Below, in pieces: positions 1-10,451 of a stretch of 64,000 bases of DNA (position 1 is its first letter; each line of letters begins with the position of its first letter). The notes below the pieces were generated by a model. The model was not told where the DNA came from. It saw only the letters and a program-made list of their open reading frames with translations, and searched no databases. Both the position numbers and the translations under genes were made by a program. This DNA is from Oncomelania hupensis (Eukaryota; Mollusca; Gastropoda; Littorinimorpha; Pomatiopsidae), in assembly GCA_036898135.1 (NCBI GenBank), contig CM072513.1:87334502-87398501 (forward strand). The letters are read 5' to 3'.

Positions 1-102
1 TAGTCTCTGGAATGTCATCGCACGTTGATCTATCAAAGGAGATAACACAGCGCTAGAGATTAAGAGCTTACCCCCTTCCCCCAAATCCCTTTCTTCGTGA
101 CA
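1..102 (+). repeat. 5' LTR, last 102 bp
   Basis: Identical to 6191-6292 and ends in GTGACA, giving the canonical CA end of an LTR. The upstream part of about 950 bp is cut off by the window edge. Confidence 0.95.
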
Positions 103-109
103 TTAATTT

Positions 110-123
110 TGGCGACCCCGACG
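110..123 (+). promoter_or_regulatory. minus-strand primer binding site (probable tRNA-Trp)
   Basis: TGGCGACCCCGACG lies 7 bp after the LTR end. It is complementary to the CCA end of a tRNA ending in CGTCGGGGTCGCCA. From recall, animal tRNA-Trp ends in CGTCGGGGTCACCA, one mismatch. The primer identity is an inference. Confidence 0.6.
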
Positions 124-495
124 AGACTAGAAGACTTAGGTTCCCCCCTCCAACCCGACAAGACAAAAGACTTAGGCTCCCATCCCAACTTGACTAGACT
201 TAGGACTTAGCTAGATTTCCACCCCAGCCCTCCAAGCTTAGTAGTAGTTAGCATAGCCCATAGGTCCCTTACTGGTTTTCCCGAGTGGTGATCTCTCAAC
301 AGGCTTTTTTCTTGCATTCATTTTTGTGATTTTTTGATTGATTGCATTTTGTCTTTGTGGTTGTGTTGTATTCGCCCCTTTGCAGTTTTCATCGTAGCTC
401 ATCCAGCCCACCCCCCTGTTTTCCGTCAGTGTACCCCTTGTGTGTGCCCCTCATCCCGGTTAGGACCTTTTGCAGGGTAAGTTACCTCTCTTACC

Positions 496-1059
496 ATGGC
501 CGACCGGGGAGAGCTTGCTCTTAAGTACAAGAGTATTGGCGAGAGCTTAGGGCTCGCCGGCACCGAACTTAAAGACTACGTCTTGGCGAACGTGGAGGCT
601 GACGTGGCAGAGGAAAAGTTGAAGAGGGAGGAGAGGGCCAAAGAGCGAGAGGCGAAGAAAGAGGAGGAGAAAGAGCGCATCGCCGCGGAGGAACGGGCCG
701 CCGCCCGGAAAAAGGAGGAAGAGAAGGAGCGCCTCGCCGCTGAGGAGCGGGCCGCCGCCCGGAAGCTTGCAGAGGAGGAGAAAGCCGCCGAGCGGAGGAG
801 AGAGGAGGCGAAGGAGAAGCTTGCAGAGGAGGAGAGGGCCGCCGCAAGGAAGAAGGAGGAGGACGAGAGGGTCGCGGCACTCGAAGAGAAGAGAAAAGAC
901 AGGGAGCTCGAACGGCGCCAAGCACTCCTCCAACTTGAGCGCGACCGCCGCGAGTTAGGGATCGCTTCGCCCGCTAGCGAAGACTATTCGCTCCTCGCCC
1001 CCAGTTTCGTCACCAGCACCGGAATACCCGCACCCCCCCCCCGCCGATTCCGGGGATGA
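496..1059 (+). CDS. gag: gag N-terminal coiled-coil ORF (187 aa)
   Basis: Opens the retrotransposon. About 45 residues with a small helical domain are followed by a long highly charged stretch (about residues 45-155) of repeated E-R-A-A-A-R-K and K-E-E-E-K-E-R blocks, a likely coiled coil, then a proline-rich tail. In related invertebrate gypsy elements as I know them, such a segment is the N-terminus of one continuous Gag. Here it ends in TGA at 1057-1059, overlapping the ATG of the next ORF by four bases (ATGA), just after a run of 11 C. Either translation is coupled by reinitiation or frameshifting, or a slip in the C run split gag. Its likely role is Gag multimerisation. Confidence 0.75.
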   Translation: MADRGELALKYKSIGESLGLAGTELKDYVLANVEADVAEEKLKREERAKEREAKKEEEKERIAAEERAAARKKEEEKERLAAEERAAARKLAEEEKAAERRREEAKEKLAEEERAAARKKEEDERVAALEEKRKDRELERRQALLQLERDRRELGIASPASEDYSLLAPSFVTSTGIPAPPPRRFRG

Positions 1060-4000
1060 ACTTCCCCCTGGACCCATTCGTCGATCGGGACGAAACAATT
1101 GAAGTCTACCTCGCCCGATTCGAGCGAGTCGCGAGGGAAAACGGTCTTGACTCCCAGCACTGGTATCGCAAGCTCAGTCATGGCCTCAAGGGAAAGGCCT
1201 ATGAGATTCTAGCCAAGACACCGACTTCCGAGGAGGGAGACTATCCCGCCCTCAAGAGAGCCCTACTACATGGTTTTGAGCTCTCAGGTGAGCACTATCG
1301 CAAGAGTTTCCGGAACTCCCGGAGAGAGAGAGGGGAGAAGTTCACGCAGTTTGCCGACCGTCTAGCTACGCTACGGGATAAATGGATTGAGCAAACGGAC
1401 GAACCCAGGACCTATGACGGATTACTAGAGTTGATGCTCGCCGAGCAACTTCGAGGCACCATGCCGGCGGAACTCCGGACATTCGCCGCCGAACAAGGCG
1501 CCGCTCGCCTTGAAGACTTGATCATCGTCGCGGATCGATACCTCACCGCCCATCCCGACGACAGACAGCCCCGCCGTGATCCCCCAGCACCCTCGTCGCC
1601 AGATACCCGCCACCAGCCTCGCCGGCCAGCCCCGCCGGCGAACCACCGTCCACCGCCGCCCAAAGGACGCCCAACCCTCACCGCAGAGCCAGGGAAGCGG
1701 AGCACCGAGCTCTTCTGCGGCTACTGCCAACGCAGAGGACACACCCGGGAGAAATGTTTTCGACGCATCAGCGACCAGCGTCGCAAACAAGGTACCGTAC
1801 TAGCCCTACGCCAAGTTACCCCCGACGGGACCCCTGTCACGCCCGTCGCTACTCCCGCCGATCGACCTGCCGTCACCGAGCAAGTGACAGTCAACGATCG
1901 CCCAGCCCACTGTCTCTACGACACTGGACTTACCTTCGACGCCGTCGTCCGCCGCTCGCTCATCAGGGAACAAGACCTGACCGGCGAGACTATCACCCTG
2001 AAGTTGGCCGACGCGTCCCAACCCAGCACCACGCTCCCTATAGCCCGGATCCAAGTAACCAGCCGGTACGTAACGGGGACCATTCAAGCAGCAGTAATGG
2101 ACCAGCCCCTGTACGACTTAATTTTAGGATGCCGATACGTTTTCTTGGGGATGCCGCCCCAGCATGTGGAATCGATGGCCGCCGTCCAGACGCGCGCACA
2201 GGCGAAATCAGCCGCGACTCCGCCCCCGATTCCCAACCAGATGCCGGAACAGATCCGGAAGGCCCAAGAAAGCGACGCCACCCTCCGCAAGTGCTACGGA
2301 AGGCTTCCCGCCGCACGCACTCCACCCAAGTCCGGGGACTTTTTCGTCGAAGACGGACTCCTCTTCCGCCAGAAGGACGACCATACACAACTGGTCGTAC
2401 CTGCGACACTTCGCCCCCAAATCCTGGAACTTGGCCATAGCATGCCCCTAAGCGGACATATGGGCATAGGAGCGACCACTCTACGAATCAGCGCTCAATA
2501 TCACTGGCCCGGGATGACCGATGACGTGAAGCGCTACGTCAAGTCCTGTAGCCAGTGCCAACGATACTCGCCCCGCCACCACACCGTACCAGTCACTATC
2601 AGCCCCACCGTCGTTGTCGGAACGCCCTTCCAGCGAGTGGCTGTTGACATTGTAGGACCCCTCCCGCGGACCAAGAAGCGGAACCAGTACCTACTAACCC
2701 TCGTCGACGCCTGCTCGATGTGGTGCGAAGCCGTTCCCCTCCCGAAGATCGACGCCGCCCGTGTCGCCGACGCGCTCGTCACCATATTCACTCGAGTCGG
2801 ATTCCCGGACAACATCCTGACCGACAACGGGTCCCAGTTCACCGGAAAACTTATGCAGGAGGTTTTCCAATTACTCCGCATCCGCCATATCCGGACCCCA
2901 CCCTACCACCCCGCTAGCAACGGACAGGTCGAGCGCCTGAACGGGACACTTATCTCGATCATCCGCAAGATCGCCGACGAACAGCCGGAAGCGTGGGACA
3001 CATACGTCGCGTCAGCGCTCTTCGCGTATCGAGAGACCCCGCACACCTCCACCGGATACACGCCTTCCACGCTGCTTTTTGGAAGACCCCTTTCCGGACC
3101 TCTAGCCGCCTTACGACGTAGCTGGACCGACGCCAAACTGGACGAGGCACCGGTCGACGCCACAAAATACGTCACGAAGCTACAAGAAACCCTCAAGGCA
3201 ACATGGAAAGCCGCCTCCGCCAACCTGAAGAAGGCGAGAGAGCGACAAGCCCGCTACCACAACCGCCGCGCCCGGGACCGAGAGCTACAGGTAGGAGACC
3301 AAGTCCTACTGCTTCTCCCCAGCGGCACAAACAAGCTAGACATAGCTTGGCAGGGACCCTACCCGGTGCTCGAGAAGCTCTCGCGCACCACCTATCGCAT
3401 CGAGGTAGGCGGAAAACCCAGGACCCACCACATCAACCTGCTCAAGCGGTACCTGGAGCAACCTGCACCCGCCCCAGACTCCCACTCGCTACTCACGGTC
3501 GCGCTGGCCGTCGAAGTGGATGGCACAGAGACCGGCGTCGCCGAATTTCCGCTCAAGGGGAAGGAATCCTTCCGGGACGTCTCTCTGGACCCCTCACTCC
3601 CCGCCGGCCAGCAACGCCAGCTACGCGCCATCGTAGTAGAGTACAGGGAAGTCCTCACCGACATTCCTGGGAGGACGGACCTGGAAGAAGTTCGACTGAC
3701 CCTAACGGACCCCACTCCCGTCCGCCAGAAACCGTACCCCGTCCCACTCTCCCAGCAGCAAGTGGTAAGAACGGAAGTAGAGGCTCTGCTACAAGCCGGA
3801 GTCATCGCTCCCTCCCGTTCCCCCTACAGCGCAGGAATAGTTCTGTCACGGAAGCCCAGCGGAGAACATCGCCTCTGTATCGACTTCCGGCAGTTGAACC
3901 TTGTAACCCAGTTCGTGCCCGGACCCCTATCCGACCCCACGGACTTGTTCGCAAAGCTACAATCCGCCCGATACTTCTCCAGGGTGGACCTGAGCAAAGG

Positions 4001-5051
4001 CTTTTATCAGATTCCCGTGCACCCTTCATCCCGCCAGTACCTAGCCTTCAGCACGATGGACGGCCACTATGAATTTAACGTTCTGCCGTTTGGTCTGCAC
4101 AACGCCCCAAGTATTTTCAGCACGATGATGCGGAAGCTGTTGGACCCCCTCCACTGTCCGTTCATACACTCTTTTATGGACGACATACTCGTCGCAACGG
4201 AGACATGGGAGGAGCACCTGCGAGTGGTGCGCCAACTCTTGCGCCGCCTCAGAGAAGCTGGCCTTACTGCCCGGCCGACCAAATGCCAGTTCGGCTACCA
4301 AGAACTGGAATTTCTTGGCCACACCATCAGCCGTGGACAGCTCCGGCCTCTGGAAAAGACCGTCCAGCGCCTGCGAGACGCGCCACGCCCCAAGACCAAG
4401 AAAGATGTTCAGTCCTTCCTGGGACTGAGTGGCTTCTATCAGAAGTTTGTACCCGGCTACAACGGAATCGCCGCGCCACTATCAAGCCTGACCCGGAAAG
4501 CCGCACCGGACCGAGTCATCTGGACCCCGCAATGCGAAGCTGCCTTCCAGGAGCTCAAGGACAAGCTGACGTCCCAGCCAGTCCTCCGACTCCCCAACCA
4601 CGGACAGCCCTTCGTCCTGCGCACAGACGCCAGCGACGTAGGCCTCGGAGCCGTTCTGCTCCAACGGGACTCCCCGGACGCCCCGACGCTCTTCCCCGTC
4701 GCGTACGCCAGCCGGAAACTCAAGCCGGCCGAACAAAACTACGCCACCTCGGAGAAGGAGTGTCTCGCCCTCGTCTGGGCAGTCCAGAAGTTCCAACTGT
4801 ATCTCTACGGTTCGCACTTTACAGTCCAAGTGGATCACCAACCACTTTCCTTCTTGGCGACCTCCAAATCGCTCAACGCCCGGCTAATGAGGTGGGCTCT
4901 ACTGCTCCAGGCATATTCTTTCCAGCTGGAACACATCCCTGGGAAAGACAACCACGGCGCAGACTTCCTCAGCCGTCACCCCGCAACCGACTCCATCGAG
5001 TCGCCCCTGAGGGCCGACGCCCCAGCCTTCATTCCTGCCGCCGCCCACTAA
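1056..5051 (+). CDS. pol: gag-pol polyprotein (capsid-PR-IN-RT-RNaseH), 1331 aa
   Basis: Intact ORF. A capsid-like helical region (residues 1-140) is followed by a CX2CX4HX4C zinc knuckle (221-234) and an aspartic protease with D-T-G at 289-291. The integrase has an HHCC finger (about 461-505), a catalytic core with D531, D590 and E626 (35 residues between the last two) and a GPY/F-type module near 764. RT follows, with catalytic F-M-D-D at 1040-1043 and RNase H with D1191, then T-S-E-K-E near 1229. No chromodomain is evident. The chosen start is the ATG overlapping the upstream ORF. No stop or frameshift lies inside, so the enzymes look functional. The RT sequence is gypsy-like, so the unusual order is a rearranged Ty3/gypsy layout rather than a copia element. 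Confidence 0.93.
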   Translation: MNFPLDPFVDRDETIEVYLARFERVARENGLDSQHWYRKLSHGLKGKAYEILAKTPTSEEGDYPALKRALLHGFELSGEHYRKSFRNSRRERGEKFTQFADRLATLRDKWIEQTDEPRTYDGLLELMLAEQLRGTMPAELRTFAAEQGAARLEDLIIVADRYLTAHPDDRQPRRDPPAPSSPDTRHQPRRPAPPANHRPPPPKGRPTLTAEPGKRSTELFCGYCQRRGHTREKCFRRISDQRRKQGTVLALRQVTPDGTPVTPVATPADRPAVTEQVTVNDRPAHCLYDTGLTFDAVVRRSLIREQDLTGETITLKLADASQPSTTLPIARIQVTSRYVTGTIQAAVMDQPLYDLILGCRYVFLGMPPQHVESMAAVQTRAQAKSAATPPPIPNQMPEQIRKAQESDATLRKCYGRLPAARTPPKSGDFFVEDGLLFRQKDDHTQLVVPATLRPQILELGHSMPLSGHMGIGATTLRISAQYHWPGMTDDVKRYVKSCSQCQRYSPRHHTVPVTISPTVVVGTPFQRVAVDIVGPLPRTKKRNQYLLTLVDACSMWCEAVPLPKIDAARVADALVTIFTRVGFPDNILTDNGSQFTGKLMQEVFQLLRIRHIRTPPYHPASNGQVERLNGTLISIIRKIADEQPEAWDTYVASALFAYRETPHTSTGYTPSTLLFGRPLSGPLAALRRSWTDAKLDEAPVDATKYVTKLQETLKATWKAASANLKKARERQARYHNRRARDRELQVGDQVLLLLPSGTNKLDIAWQGPYPVLEKLSRTTYRIEVGGKPRTHHINLLKRYLEQPAPAPDSHSLLTVALAVEVDGTETGVAEFPLKGKESFRDVSLDPSLPAGQQRQLRAIVVEYREVLTDIPGRTDLEEVRLTLTDPTPVRQKPYPVPLSQQQVVRTEVEALLQAGVIAPSRSPYSAGIVLSRKPSGEHRLCIDFRQLNLVTQFVPGPLSDPTDLFAKLQSARYFSRVDLSKGFYQIPVHPSSRQYLAFSTMDGHYEFNVLPFGLHNAPSIFSTMMRKLLDPLHCPFIHSFMDDILVATETWEEHLRVVRQLLRRLREAGLTARPTKCQFGYQELEFLGHTISRGQLRPLEKTVQRLRDAPRPKTKKDVQSFLGLSGFYQKFVPGYNGIAAPLSSLTRKAAPDRVIWTPQCEAAFQELKDKLTSQPVLRLPNHGQPFVLRTDASDVGLGAVLLQRDSPDAPTLFPVAYASRKLKPAEQNYATSEKECLALVWAVQKFQLYLYGSHFTVQVDHQPLSFLATSKSLNARLMRWALLLQAYSFQLEHIPGKDNHGADFLSRHPATDSIESPLRADAPAFIPAAAH

Positions 5052-5227
5052 CCGTAGCCGAAACCCGGCAGCTCCGCGGACCCCAGCCTTGGGCACCCGC
5101 CACCGTACCCGGAACCCTGCATCGCCCGCATCACCCGGATCATCGCAACCCATCGTCGCACCCGGCAGCCGACCTCAGAGCTGATTGGCCGCGCCTTCGT
5201 CGAGTCCTACGTCCTCGCCTTTTTCCT

Positions 5228-5239
5228 TGGGGGGGCCTC
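5228..5239 (+). promoter_or_regulatory. polypurine tract
   Basis: A G7 run (5229-5235) directly precedes the inferred 3' LTR start, the position expected for plus-strand priming. Confidence 0.55.
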
Positions 5240-6292
5240 TGTGACGAGGCGGACAATCGCATCCCTGAGGCCTGGCCGCAACCATTCGACCAACCCCGCA
5301 CAGCCAGCGACGATAGCCTCAAACCTGCCGTCATTCCTCTTGACCAGCCATCTCTACCTAGCAAGCTCGCACAGTCTCTTAAGCCCCGCCCCCGAGGGCG
5401 CCCCGCTTAAAGTCTGCTACTGACCAAGACTTAGGGTCAGATGCTAACTTCCCAACCTCGAAGCCACAACCTGCGAATCCACGCCGCCATCACCGAGCGA
5501 CCCCTGAGTTTCGTCAGTATCCTTGTGCTTCCACCCGTCTTAAACCAAGACGGGTTCCTGTGCCGGACGCATCGCCCCGGACTGGAATCATCTCCCAATC
5601 TCTGACCCGCTGCAGGCCCCCGACAACCCGGGAGGTCAATGAGACGCGTGATTTGGGACTTCGCAATTTCTGAACTGACTAGCAACGTAAGCCAAGTTCA
5701 ACGCCTGTGCCACAACAAAGACAGCACTACTTGCACTCGTGGTCAGTGAGTCATCTTCGCGTGACCACTGAACAGCATCTTGCACCACCACTGGCAAGCC
5801 ATCCAGAGGATCCTGGACAACCCGCCGCACTGCAGTCCCCAGCTAAGTGCCTAAGCCTGAGAAACCCCCCACTCGCCAGATTATCACAGAAACTCTGGCC
5901 CCCATACAGATACTCTCTCACCCGATGATGTGATCAGTCTACGATAGCTCTAGTATCCATAAGATTGACTTTCCCCAATATCACCAGACTACTCAGTATT
6001 AGAGACGCCACGCCGATGAATCACCCCAGAACAATCTGACCGGGACTCTCCCTTTTCAAATTATTAAAAGTAGATAGTTACAGAAATCGCAATTTCCTTG
6101 ACTGGCCTTTGACTGTGTATTTCTTAACTAGTACCTTTACTTTCCATCTCGTCTTTACTCTGTTTATCACTTATTAATTTGGCCTTGCTTTAGTCTCTGG
6201 AATGTCATCGCACGTTGATCTATCAAAGGAGATAACACAGCGCTAGAGATTAAGAGCTTACCCCCTTCCCCCAAATCCCTTTCTTCGTGACA
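5240..6292 (+). repeat. 3' LTR (about 1053 bp)
   Basis: Begins TGTGACGAGG after the purine tract and ends TTCTTCGTGACA. The two ends form an imperfect inverted repeat (8 of 10 bases). The start is inferred from this and confirmed by the related solo LTR at 17105-18701, which begins and ends with the same blocks. The start was not set by direct LTR-LTR comparison, because the 5' LTR start is outside the window. Confidence 0.8.
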
Positions 6293-8046
6293 GATTCACA
6301 TGTACTCCCGTAGGAATGAGATTAACTAGAAACGAGAATTAAACGTTTGGTCAGAGGACGTAAAATCCCCTGCATATCCTCGGACCTTAAACTTTAGCTC
6401 GTCAGTCGAATATGAAGTACGAAGCCACAAGGGTCAAAGGAGCAAACTGCAGTGAACCATAAAGCCTCAGCCTCATCAAGAAAAGTGATAAGACTAGAGA
6501 CGGTTTCACGATTCCCAGAGACTAGAAGTAAGTTAACACTAGTAGTTTTGATATGTGTATGTTTACATACATTATATTGATTGCCATGTATTAGTATGTT
6601 CATGTTATATCTATATATTTACAGAAACCGATTATTGTTTCTAACACGTTGTGCATGTTGATTGATATATCTTATCCTTAAGATTCAGATCGAAGTGTGC
6701 ATATGGGAAACTCGGCAGGTGTCTGATGCTAAGCAGAGGGTACCGCATACCCATATCTGAATAGAATATTTTAGCCAGAGTTATGAATTTATACAGTTCA
6801 GCTCTGGGACGGTTTGTGAAGTCAACGCATGACGCTTGCTCTCGTTGAAGAGAAAAAGATCATCTACTAGAATCTACCTTGCCACGTCCAGCCCCGTAGA
6901 TACATGACTCACCCGATCATCCTGAGAGGCAAGAACCTTCAACTTGATTGACGGACTCAAGCAAACGCCACTGCGTAGCAGCTAAGTCTCCCTCAAAATG
7001 CAAAACTGAGATCTAACCCACCTCGGACCCATATTCGACCACCAGAACAATATTATTAGACTACGAAAACCAGAACAATATTAGAACTGCTTAGCAAGTG
7101 ATGAAGAAGAACTGCTAAAGAAATTACCCAGCACATTGAACAACCATAATTATTAATTGACATTTAAATGAAGTAATGTTTGAAGTTGTGTTGACTATAT
7201 AAAAGTTGAAATCACATACATACCACTGGTGTCATTCTATTTGTATTGTTGTATGTCTACTAGTTTTTCTTCTCTTGAGACCAAGTACCCTAGTCTGTTG
7301 ACTAGTAATAAACATTTCTTAAAGTGAGCCAAATGATACTTTAAAACCCGAGAACAAATATAAATTTTATGTGACCAAGCACCGTGATTAGTCTCTCACA
7401 CGGCATTGGAATTCTGGTAAAAGAACGACTGATAGAGGTAGCCTAACGCCCCATCTATCTACAAGTCTTACTCCCCTTGTAAGATAAACGTATCTTCCCC
7501 ATAATATCATCACAGTGATACTGTTGATATTCCAACAATGCTGTGTTCATCTTGTGGTGTCTTGTGGTGGTGTGGTTCTTGCATTGTTGCTGACGGTGCG
7601 TTATGGATTTTTTAATTTAACATTTCTTCAGGTGTTGTATGTGCGTGTGTTTGTGTTGTTTACATGTGTCATTGTGTATGTTTTATTGGGGGACAATCAA
7701 AGTGTCTGATTGTTATTCTGATTCGGATATGGGAGGTGCTACTGTAGCGAAACCTTCAAGTCGCACAAACACAATTGCTGTCAAGCGCAGTTGGAGCTGC
7801 CAGCTATACCATAGGAGAGTTTTGCCGTGTCGTTTCCTGGGAGTCTATTGGACCTTCTTTTACGTGTATGAAACAAGGGATATATGTTATCTATGCTTTA
7901 TTCTACGTGTAACTATAACCAAACAAGATGTTAGCTAGGACACGCTAGCTCTCAGGAATCTGTGCAACAGTCACTGCATGTTCGAAATAACCACACACAA
8001 AAAATCTGTTGCTGCCGTTTAGCAGATCTGCTTCTTTATAGGATAG
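6293..8046. other. no recognised gene
   Basis: AT-rich sequence between the retrotransposon and a (TATG)n tract. Small ORFs such as 7515-7709 show no domain or codon signal that I recognise. Confidence 0.4.
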
Positions 8047-8047
8047 T

Positions 8048-8115
8048 TTATGTATGTATGTATGTATGTATGTATGTATGTATGTATGTATGTATGTATG
8101 TATGTATGTATGTAT
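8048..8115. repeat. (TATG)n microsatellite
   Basis: About 17 near-perfect TATG units. Confidence 0.95.
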
Positions 8116-8234
8116 TTAGTGGTAATGACAATATTTATACGTTCTATTTTCTGGTTTGTTAATATTTTGCTTTAGGAAATGTATTTTGTCATCACTGATA
8201 AAACTACTGCTATTTAGTAGGCATACTTCTTTAT

Positions 8235-9514
8235 CCCATCCCAGCAAGGTCCTCCTGAAAATAATACTCAACAGGTTGAAACCACAAGCTGAACAAATCA
8301 TAGCTGAAGAACAAGCAGGATTCATGGCAGGGCGAAGTACCACTGAACAGATTTTCAACCTCAGAATAATCTGTGAGAAATACCTACAGCACCAACAACA
8401 TCTATATCATGTGTTCATAGACTTCAAGAAGGCATTTGACCGAGTCTGGCATGCAGCTCTATGGGCAACCATGAAAGTGTACAACATCAGCCCTAAAATT
8501 ATAGAAGTCATCAAAAGCCTGTATGACAAGGCTACCAGTGCAGTCCTCCATAACAGCGTCATCGGGAACTGGTTCAGAACAACAATCGGTGTGCGTCAAG
8601 GATGCTTACTCTCTCCAACACTCTTCAACATCTTCCTAGAGCGCATCATGTCAGATGCTCTTGCAGATCACGAAGGCACAGTCAGCATAGGGGGCAGAGC
8701 AATCTCCAATCTTCGTTTTGCGGATGATATTGATGGATTGGCTGGAGAGGAACAAGAACTTGAACAGCTTGTACAGAGGCTTGACACCACCTCCAGAGCT
8801 TATGGAATGGAAATAAGTGCAGAGAAGACCAAAATGATGACCAACAACACCAATGGCATCAACACGGACATCAAAGTACAAGGCCAATCCCTCAACACAG
8901 TGCACAGCTTCAAATATTTAGGAGCCATTGTGTCAGACAATGGGTCTCGACAGGAAGTCCTCTCCAGGATCGCACAAACAACTGCTGCCCTGACAAGGTT
9001 GAAGCCCATTTGGAAAGACAGAACCATCAGTCTACATTCCAAAGTAAGACTGCTGCGCTCTCTGGTCATCTCCATCTTCCTATATGCTTGCGAAGCATGG
9101 ACCCTCACAGCAGATCTCCAACGAAGAATACAAAGCATGGAGATGAGGTGCTACAGAAGACTTCTGTGCATTTCCTATACCCAACACATCACCAACGACG
9201 AAGTCCGACAGACCATCACACAAGCCATTGGACAACACGATGACCTGCTCACAGTGGTGAAGAAACGGAAACTCCGATGGTATGGCCACGTCACCAGATC
9301 ATCAGGCCTTGCAAAGACCATTCTGCAAGGCACAGTGCAAGGAGGTAGAAGAAGGGGGAGACCGAAAAAGAGGTGGGAGGACAACATTCGAGAATGGACT
9401 GGTTTGACACTGAGCGAAGCCATGAGGGCTGCTGAGGACAGAGAAAGATGGAGTATGCTGGTTAAACGATCATCTGTGGTGCCCCTACGACCTTCGGGTT
9501 ATGGGACAGGATAG
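8235..9514 (+). CDS. LINE reverse transcriptase, C-terminal portion
   Basis: Open reading frame without lesions through the element, about 426 residues (an upstream in-frame ATG at 8156 lies outside it). Visible are the RT palm region with D-F-K-K-A-F-D-R-V, the G-V-R-Q-G-C-L-L-S-P block, the catalytic F-A-D-D box, the K-Y-L-G-A thumb motif and a C-terminal G-R-P-K-K-R-W region typical of APE-type LINEs of the RTE group. The endonuclease and the first RT blocks are missing through 5' truncation, so it cannot move alone. Confidence 0.85.
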
Positions 9515-9526
9515 GATAGGATAGGG
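8235..9526 (+). mobile_element. RTE-like LINE, 5'-truncated copy A1, with TSD
   Basis: Non-LTR retrotransposon 3' part ending in a (GGATA)n tail. A perfect 10-bp target duplication, ACTTCTTTAT, lies at 8225-8234 and 9527-9536, so both ends are exact. It is the best-preserved of seven copies in the window. Confidence 0.92.
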
Positions 9527-10016
9527 ACTTCTTTATGGTATACAATAGATTATTCATTTACTTATTTATTTATTTATTTATTTATTAGTTATAAAAATAT
9601 TTCAATTTTTTTTTTTTCGTCATAGAAAAGGATAACGTTTGTGGCGCAATGTGCATGCTGTCAGCGTGGAGTTGTGCGCATAAACAAGTGGACATCATCA
9701 TTGTCATGTATAAGAGTTATAGGTCCTTCCAGTTTTCTACATGAATTCGTAATCACATCGATCTGAAGACCACATCCATAGTTCTGACGATTTATTTGAG
9801 GCGTAGAAGGCTTGTGTCACTTCTGCCAATGGATTTCATCATTGCTAAATGTCTTTACTGACGTTTTTTTACTATTAATGTAGCTTGATTTTATAATAGT
9901 AGGCCTACTTCCAGCTTGTTTACAGCGTAAGATATTAAGGTCAAATAACACACCTCACCATTAATACTAAGCCTAATGCCCACTGGTGATGCGTTTACCT
10001 TACCCCACAGTACTGT

Positions 10017-10140
10017 GCTTAATTGTCTGGGGCGTCTGGCCATGCGTTTAAGGCATCAAGTGGGCGCCTCGGACGGATGTTGGAGTTAGATCATGTGTTA
10101 TAGCCAGTGCCTTGATCAGCTCTTGAGCTTAAGCGTGTTA
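10017..10140 (+). repeat. SINE-tail fragment (K-type)
   Basis: Shares the block around GTTAGATC...CAGTGCCTTGATCAGC with pieces at 14310-14420 (-), 19285-19375 (-), 54955-55080 (+) and 61995-62090 (+). The better copies end in AAAGCGCTATATAA. Confidence 0.55.
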
Positions 10141-10205
10141 TGTAAAAAACATTTTCAATGGGAAACGATTCCACTGCTTAACAAACTAACAGCAACAACA
10201 ACAAT

Positions 10206-10239
10206 AAAGAAGAAGAAGAAGAAGAAGAAGAAGAAGAAG

Positions 10240-10292
<53 letters not shown>
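10206..10292. repeat. (AAG)n then (AAC)n microsatellite
   Basis: Uninterrupted GAA units switch to CAA units at about 10240. Confidence 0.95.
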
Positions 10293-10451
10293 GGTGAGGT
10301 GCTTGCAGGGTGATTTTATTTTTGTGTCTTGTATATTCATACCCGTCGAGGACATTGGTGTCAGGATCACGGTAGGTCCGCAGAAACAGAGGCAAACTGG
10401 TCAGATAGCAATCAGAAATATAAAAAACCTTCATGTTTCAGTGCTTGACTT

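Larger units (their letters stand above)
1..6292 (+). mobile_element. Ty3/gypsy LTR retrotransposon, Gmr1-type gene order
   Basis: Almost complete element. The last 102 bp of the 5' LTR (1-102) are identical to the end of the 3' LTR (6191-6292). Between the LTRs come a tRNA primer site, a coiled-coil ORF and a 1331-residue ORF in the order capsid-like region, CCHC zinc knuckle, protease, integrase, reverse transcriptase, RNase H. Most Ty3/gypsy elements have integrase last. Integrase before RT is the copia-like order known from the Gmr1 group, while the RT and RNase H are gypsy-like. GC content is well above that of the surroundings. The 5' LTR start and the 5' target duplication lie outside the window. 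The LTR identity suggests a young insertion, although only 102 bp can be compared. Confidence 0.93.

Noticed and set aside
547..933. Minus-strand ORFs opposite the coiled-coil gag
   Set aside because: Shadow frames of a GC-rich repetitive coding region.
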